From: Polyodon spathula
Lineage: Eukaryota > Chordata > Actinopteri > Acipenseriformes > Polyodontidae
Direction of reading: 5' to 3'
Assembly: GCF_017654505.1 (NCBI RefSeq)
Contig: NC_054547.1
Coordinates: forward strand, 29,706,846 to 29,770,845
DNA length: 64,000 nt
In this document: positions 61,816 to 64,000 of the stretch, in pieces
Layout of the letters: each line of letters starts with the position of its first letter
Numbering within the stretch: position 1 is the first letter of the stretch
The notes under the pieces: model-generated
What the model was told of the DNA's origin: nothing
The model's input: only the letters and a program-made list of their open reading frames with translations
Databases searched by the model: none
Program-made: the position numbers and the translations under genes

Positions 61816-62007
61816 TATATAGTAAATTCTCATGAAGGGACCAGCAAATAAAATAATCAGTAATTTGACTAGTCAGGAGTCTATACTGTACTGCATTTAC
61901 ATTAATTTCTGAAATGTACAGTTCACAGGAACTGTTATTGCTAATCAAATTACATTGTGGGGAGGAGGCATCTGCCGCAATGTAATTTACATTCTAAAAC
62001 GTTAAAG

Positions 62008-62196
62008 CAGGTTCTCTAACCCTGGTCCTGGAGCGCCCCTATCTAGCAGGATTTATAGGTGTCTTTATATTATCAGTGGCTAAAGATCTGGAACACCTGT
62101 TAATCTTGACTAATTAAGCCAATTAGTAACAGAGATTGGTTGAAATAAAAACCAGCAGCAACAGTAGCTCTCCAAGACCAGGGTTGGAGACCCCTG
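62008..62196. mobile_element. hAT MITE with 8-bp target duplication
   Basis: This 189-bp element runs from CAGGTTCTCTAACCCTGGTC to a right end whose reverse complement starts CAGGGGTCTCCAACCCTGGT. The flanks cgttaaag and ctttaaag match at 7 of 8. Its ends are nearly identical to those of the copy at 41977-42176. Confidence 0.85.
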
Positions 62197-63428
62197 CTTT
62201 AAAGTGTATCTTGCAAGTCAAAACACACCAATACATTTCTGTATGGATTTCATCAATAGAAATCAAATAGTTTTTATGTGGTTAAAAAAAATGAACAACA
62301 AAGATATGATGGATTTTGTGTGGCGTATGGCCACACCCACTCAAATCACGCTGGCCGGAACAAAACGATAAACACACATGGCGACTGCTGCTGAAAACAT
62401 TGAAGATGAAGTCGAAGACCCAATTAATTTTAGCAATCAGGGGCCACAACCCTACATTGTTTAACTGCCAGCGAGGTATTGGAATCCCACTCATCAACAG
62501 AGGAAATGACTAAATGGGGATTGACAACAAAGTGTTATGGACGATCCAAAACTTGTGGCGGATCAGTATCTTCAGTATCTATACTCTGTAATTAGTTTAC
62601 ATGAGTTTACCGATTGTCTGTTATGGCCTACTATATCCAATTGTGTCATTTTGTCTGTGATCACAGGCCACAGGCTGTCACAGAACAGCAGACCACTGAC
62701 AGTAACACAAATATTTTCAAGGACGATAAATTACAAACATTACAATAATGTAGAGTAGACATAAGGATTGATAAAATGGCATTATATAAAGCATATAAGA
62801 CAACTTCAGCAATGAATAAACGTTTCTTTACTCACCATTACGTCAGTGGTACACATTTTCTCATGCAGTAAAGTTCGGATAGTTGTTTGTAATCCAGAAA
62901 TACAGGTTTATATTCCAATATGGTTACGCCATAACACCTATTTACATGTTTTGTATTGCACACACAATAATTAAAGTCTCTATATAATTTTAAAAGTGAG
63001 TGTCGATATTATGACCGTAAGTTTGTCCAAAATAGTAATGTAACTGAAATACTGTAACTTATTTACTTGTTAGGTAAGCAAGGAAATTAAGAAACAGACA
63101 ACCCACAGAACACAAAATGATTTCTTCCGAGTCGGCGTTCAATAGCAGTTGTTTTGTCCCCACCTGTGTTGCTTTAGGTGACAGAAATTTTTCAGCAGCA
63201 CGAGAATCAGCTTTTCTGATAACAATGATCTTACAAATTGCATCATAACTTCTTAGCAATCCCTTTGATACTTGACTCCTTTTAAATCTTTTCCTTTTCC
63301 ACATGGTCACTGCAGCTAGTTTTATCCATTTTCATTACTTTATACTGTACTCAATATACACTTTCGCAACAGCCTTGACTTGTATTATTCAGATCTTATT
63401 TTTATAACAAAAAAACCCCACCTAATAC

Positions 63429-63429
<1 letters not shown>
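62197..63429. other. Intron sequence, no feature recognised
   Basis: Several short open frames occur on both strands (for example 63059-63310 minus), but none has splice sites that fit the gene model or a recognisable motif. Confidence 0.45.
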
Positions 63430-63520
<91 letters not shown>

Positions 63521-63523
63521 ATT
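63430..63523. repeat. (GT)n(AT)n(GT)n microsatellite
   Basis: About 10 GT units, 30 AT units and 6 GT units in a symmetrical array. Confidence 0.95.
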
Positions 63524-63700
63524 CATGGTGGTTTCCTACAAAACCTCAATGATATAGTTAAAAAAAAATAATAAAAAAAAAAACACAGCAACAACAACAT
63601 TTGACATGCACTGAAGGTACCGCATGCGAGTTCAACCTGACTCGTTGCTTGCTTCTAAATTCCATGCTATATTCAAGTAAGTCGCCCTCCAGATACTCAC

Positions 63701-63734
63701 TGTTGAGAAAGAATTCTTGCAGTTTGTGCAAACC
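63701..63734 (-). CDS. Tentative 34-nt exon (most upstream visible)
   Basis: On the minus strand an AG at 63735-63736 precedes the frame GLHKLQEFFLN, and a strong donor (gtgagt, 63700-63695) follows. The exon ends in phase 1, exactly what the next exon at 59793 needs. The junction creates an NRT sequon. The acceptor is weak because its upstream tract is not pyrimidine-rich. An in-frame ATG at 63738-63740 sits immediately before it, so this may instead be the end of a first coding exon starting MQGLHK. Phase agreement alone has a one-in-three chance probability, so this exon is much less certain than the others. Confidence 0.35.
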
Positions 63735-63740
63735 CTGCAT

Positions 63741-64000
63741 ACGCACAAATTCACAATATTATTACGTGCTTTTTTTTTTCATCTCACAAACCTGTAGGCC
63801 AGACAGACATACAGGCTGAGAACTGTTTCCCTTTTGACATGTCATATGTGACATGGTACAAAAAGGTAATGTTTTTGGTAGGCGTGGTCCGTGATCCACA
63901 TTAAATCACATTTCATTGGCCAATAAAATGTCTTTTAAAATTTTTTTAAAAATGCTAATATTCTTAATAAACATGCTGCATTAAAAAAAAAAAAAAAACC
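63741..64000. other. Upstream flank or intron
   Basis: No CpG-rich promoter-like sequence or further exon is evident. A poly(A) run lies at the right edge. Confidence 0.4.

Noticed and set aside
63059..63310. 83-codon minus-strand open frame upstream of the gene's first intron end
   Set aside because: It has no splice sites joining it to the neighbouring exons, and the phase chain between 63701 and 59793 is already complete without it.

Overview
This is vertebrate nuclear DNA, most likely from a ray-finned fish. It is AT-rich, has long introns with GT-AG junctions, and is crowded with fish-type mobile elements: Tc1/mariner, hAT MITEs, DIRS, CR1-like LINE, a V-SINE-like SINE, pogo/Tigger, Helitron-like DNA and solo LTRs. 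The repeat mix is reminiscent of a non-teleost ray-finned fish such as sturgeon or paddlefish, but that is only an impression. Nothing bacterial, such as operons, CRISPR arrays or ribosome binding sites, was seen.

The only host gene I can support lies on the minus strand and spans most of the window. Six exons (59707-59793, 39321-39453, 27588-27711, 4927-5026, 3276-3334, 2856-2920), and probably a seventh 34-nt exon at 63701-63734, have splice sites at both ends, and every intron phase matches. Together they read about 200 residues: an acidic, soluble stretch followed by about five hydrophobic segments. The look is that of a multi-pass membrane transporter of the amino acid/auxin permease (AAAP, SLC32/36/38-like) type, but I do not recognise the gene. 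The 3' part lies beyond the left edge, and the 5' part may lie beyond the right edge.

Layout from left to right. 1-5 kb: 3'-most visible exons and a Helitron-like element (1717-2084). 5-27.6 kb: a 22.5-kb intron with a 1.1-kb hAT element (10969-12065), a DIRS retrotransposon with its inverted repeats (15.6-18.4 kb), an inverted-repeat candidate (19.2-19.7 kb), a second DIRS fragment carrying the part missing from the first (23.06-24.2 kb), and a piggyBac-like candidate. 27.7-39.3 kb: a solo LTR (28829-29424), a pogo/Tigger relic (31.46-32.69 kb), a palindromic Tc1 MITE inside mirrored TA/CA microsatellites (33.84-34.48 kb), and a SINE-like repeat. 39.4-59.7 kb: a V-SINE-like SINE, a hAT MITE, a CR1-like LINE split by a nested hAT element (45.49-49.36 kb), two or three further solo LTR candidates, a fold-back Tc1 element (54.18-55.74 kb) and a 3' Tc1 fragment. 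59.8-63.7 kb: a small Helitron copy, a nearly full-length but decayed Tc1 element, and another hAT MITE.

All transposase and reverse transcriptase frames are broken, so nothing here looks autonomously active. The most notable structures are the fold-back Tc1 element and the minimal MITE apparently derived from it, the repeated contact of Tc1 ends with TA/CA microsatellites, the nested hAT-in-CR1 insertion with a retained ORF1 esterase region, and the unidentified transporter-like gene.
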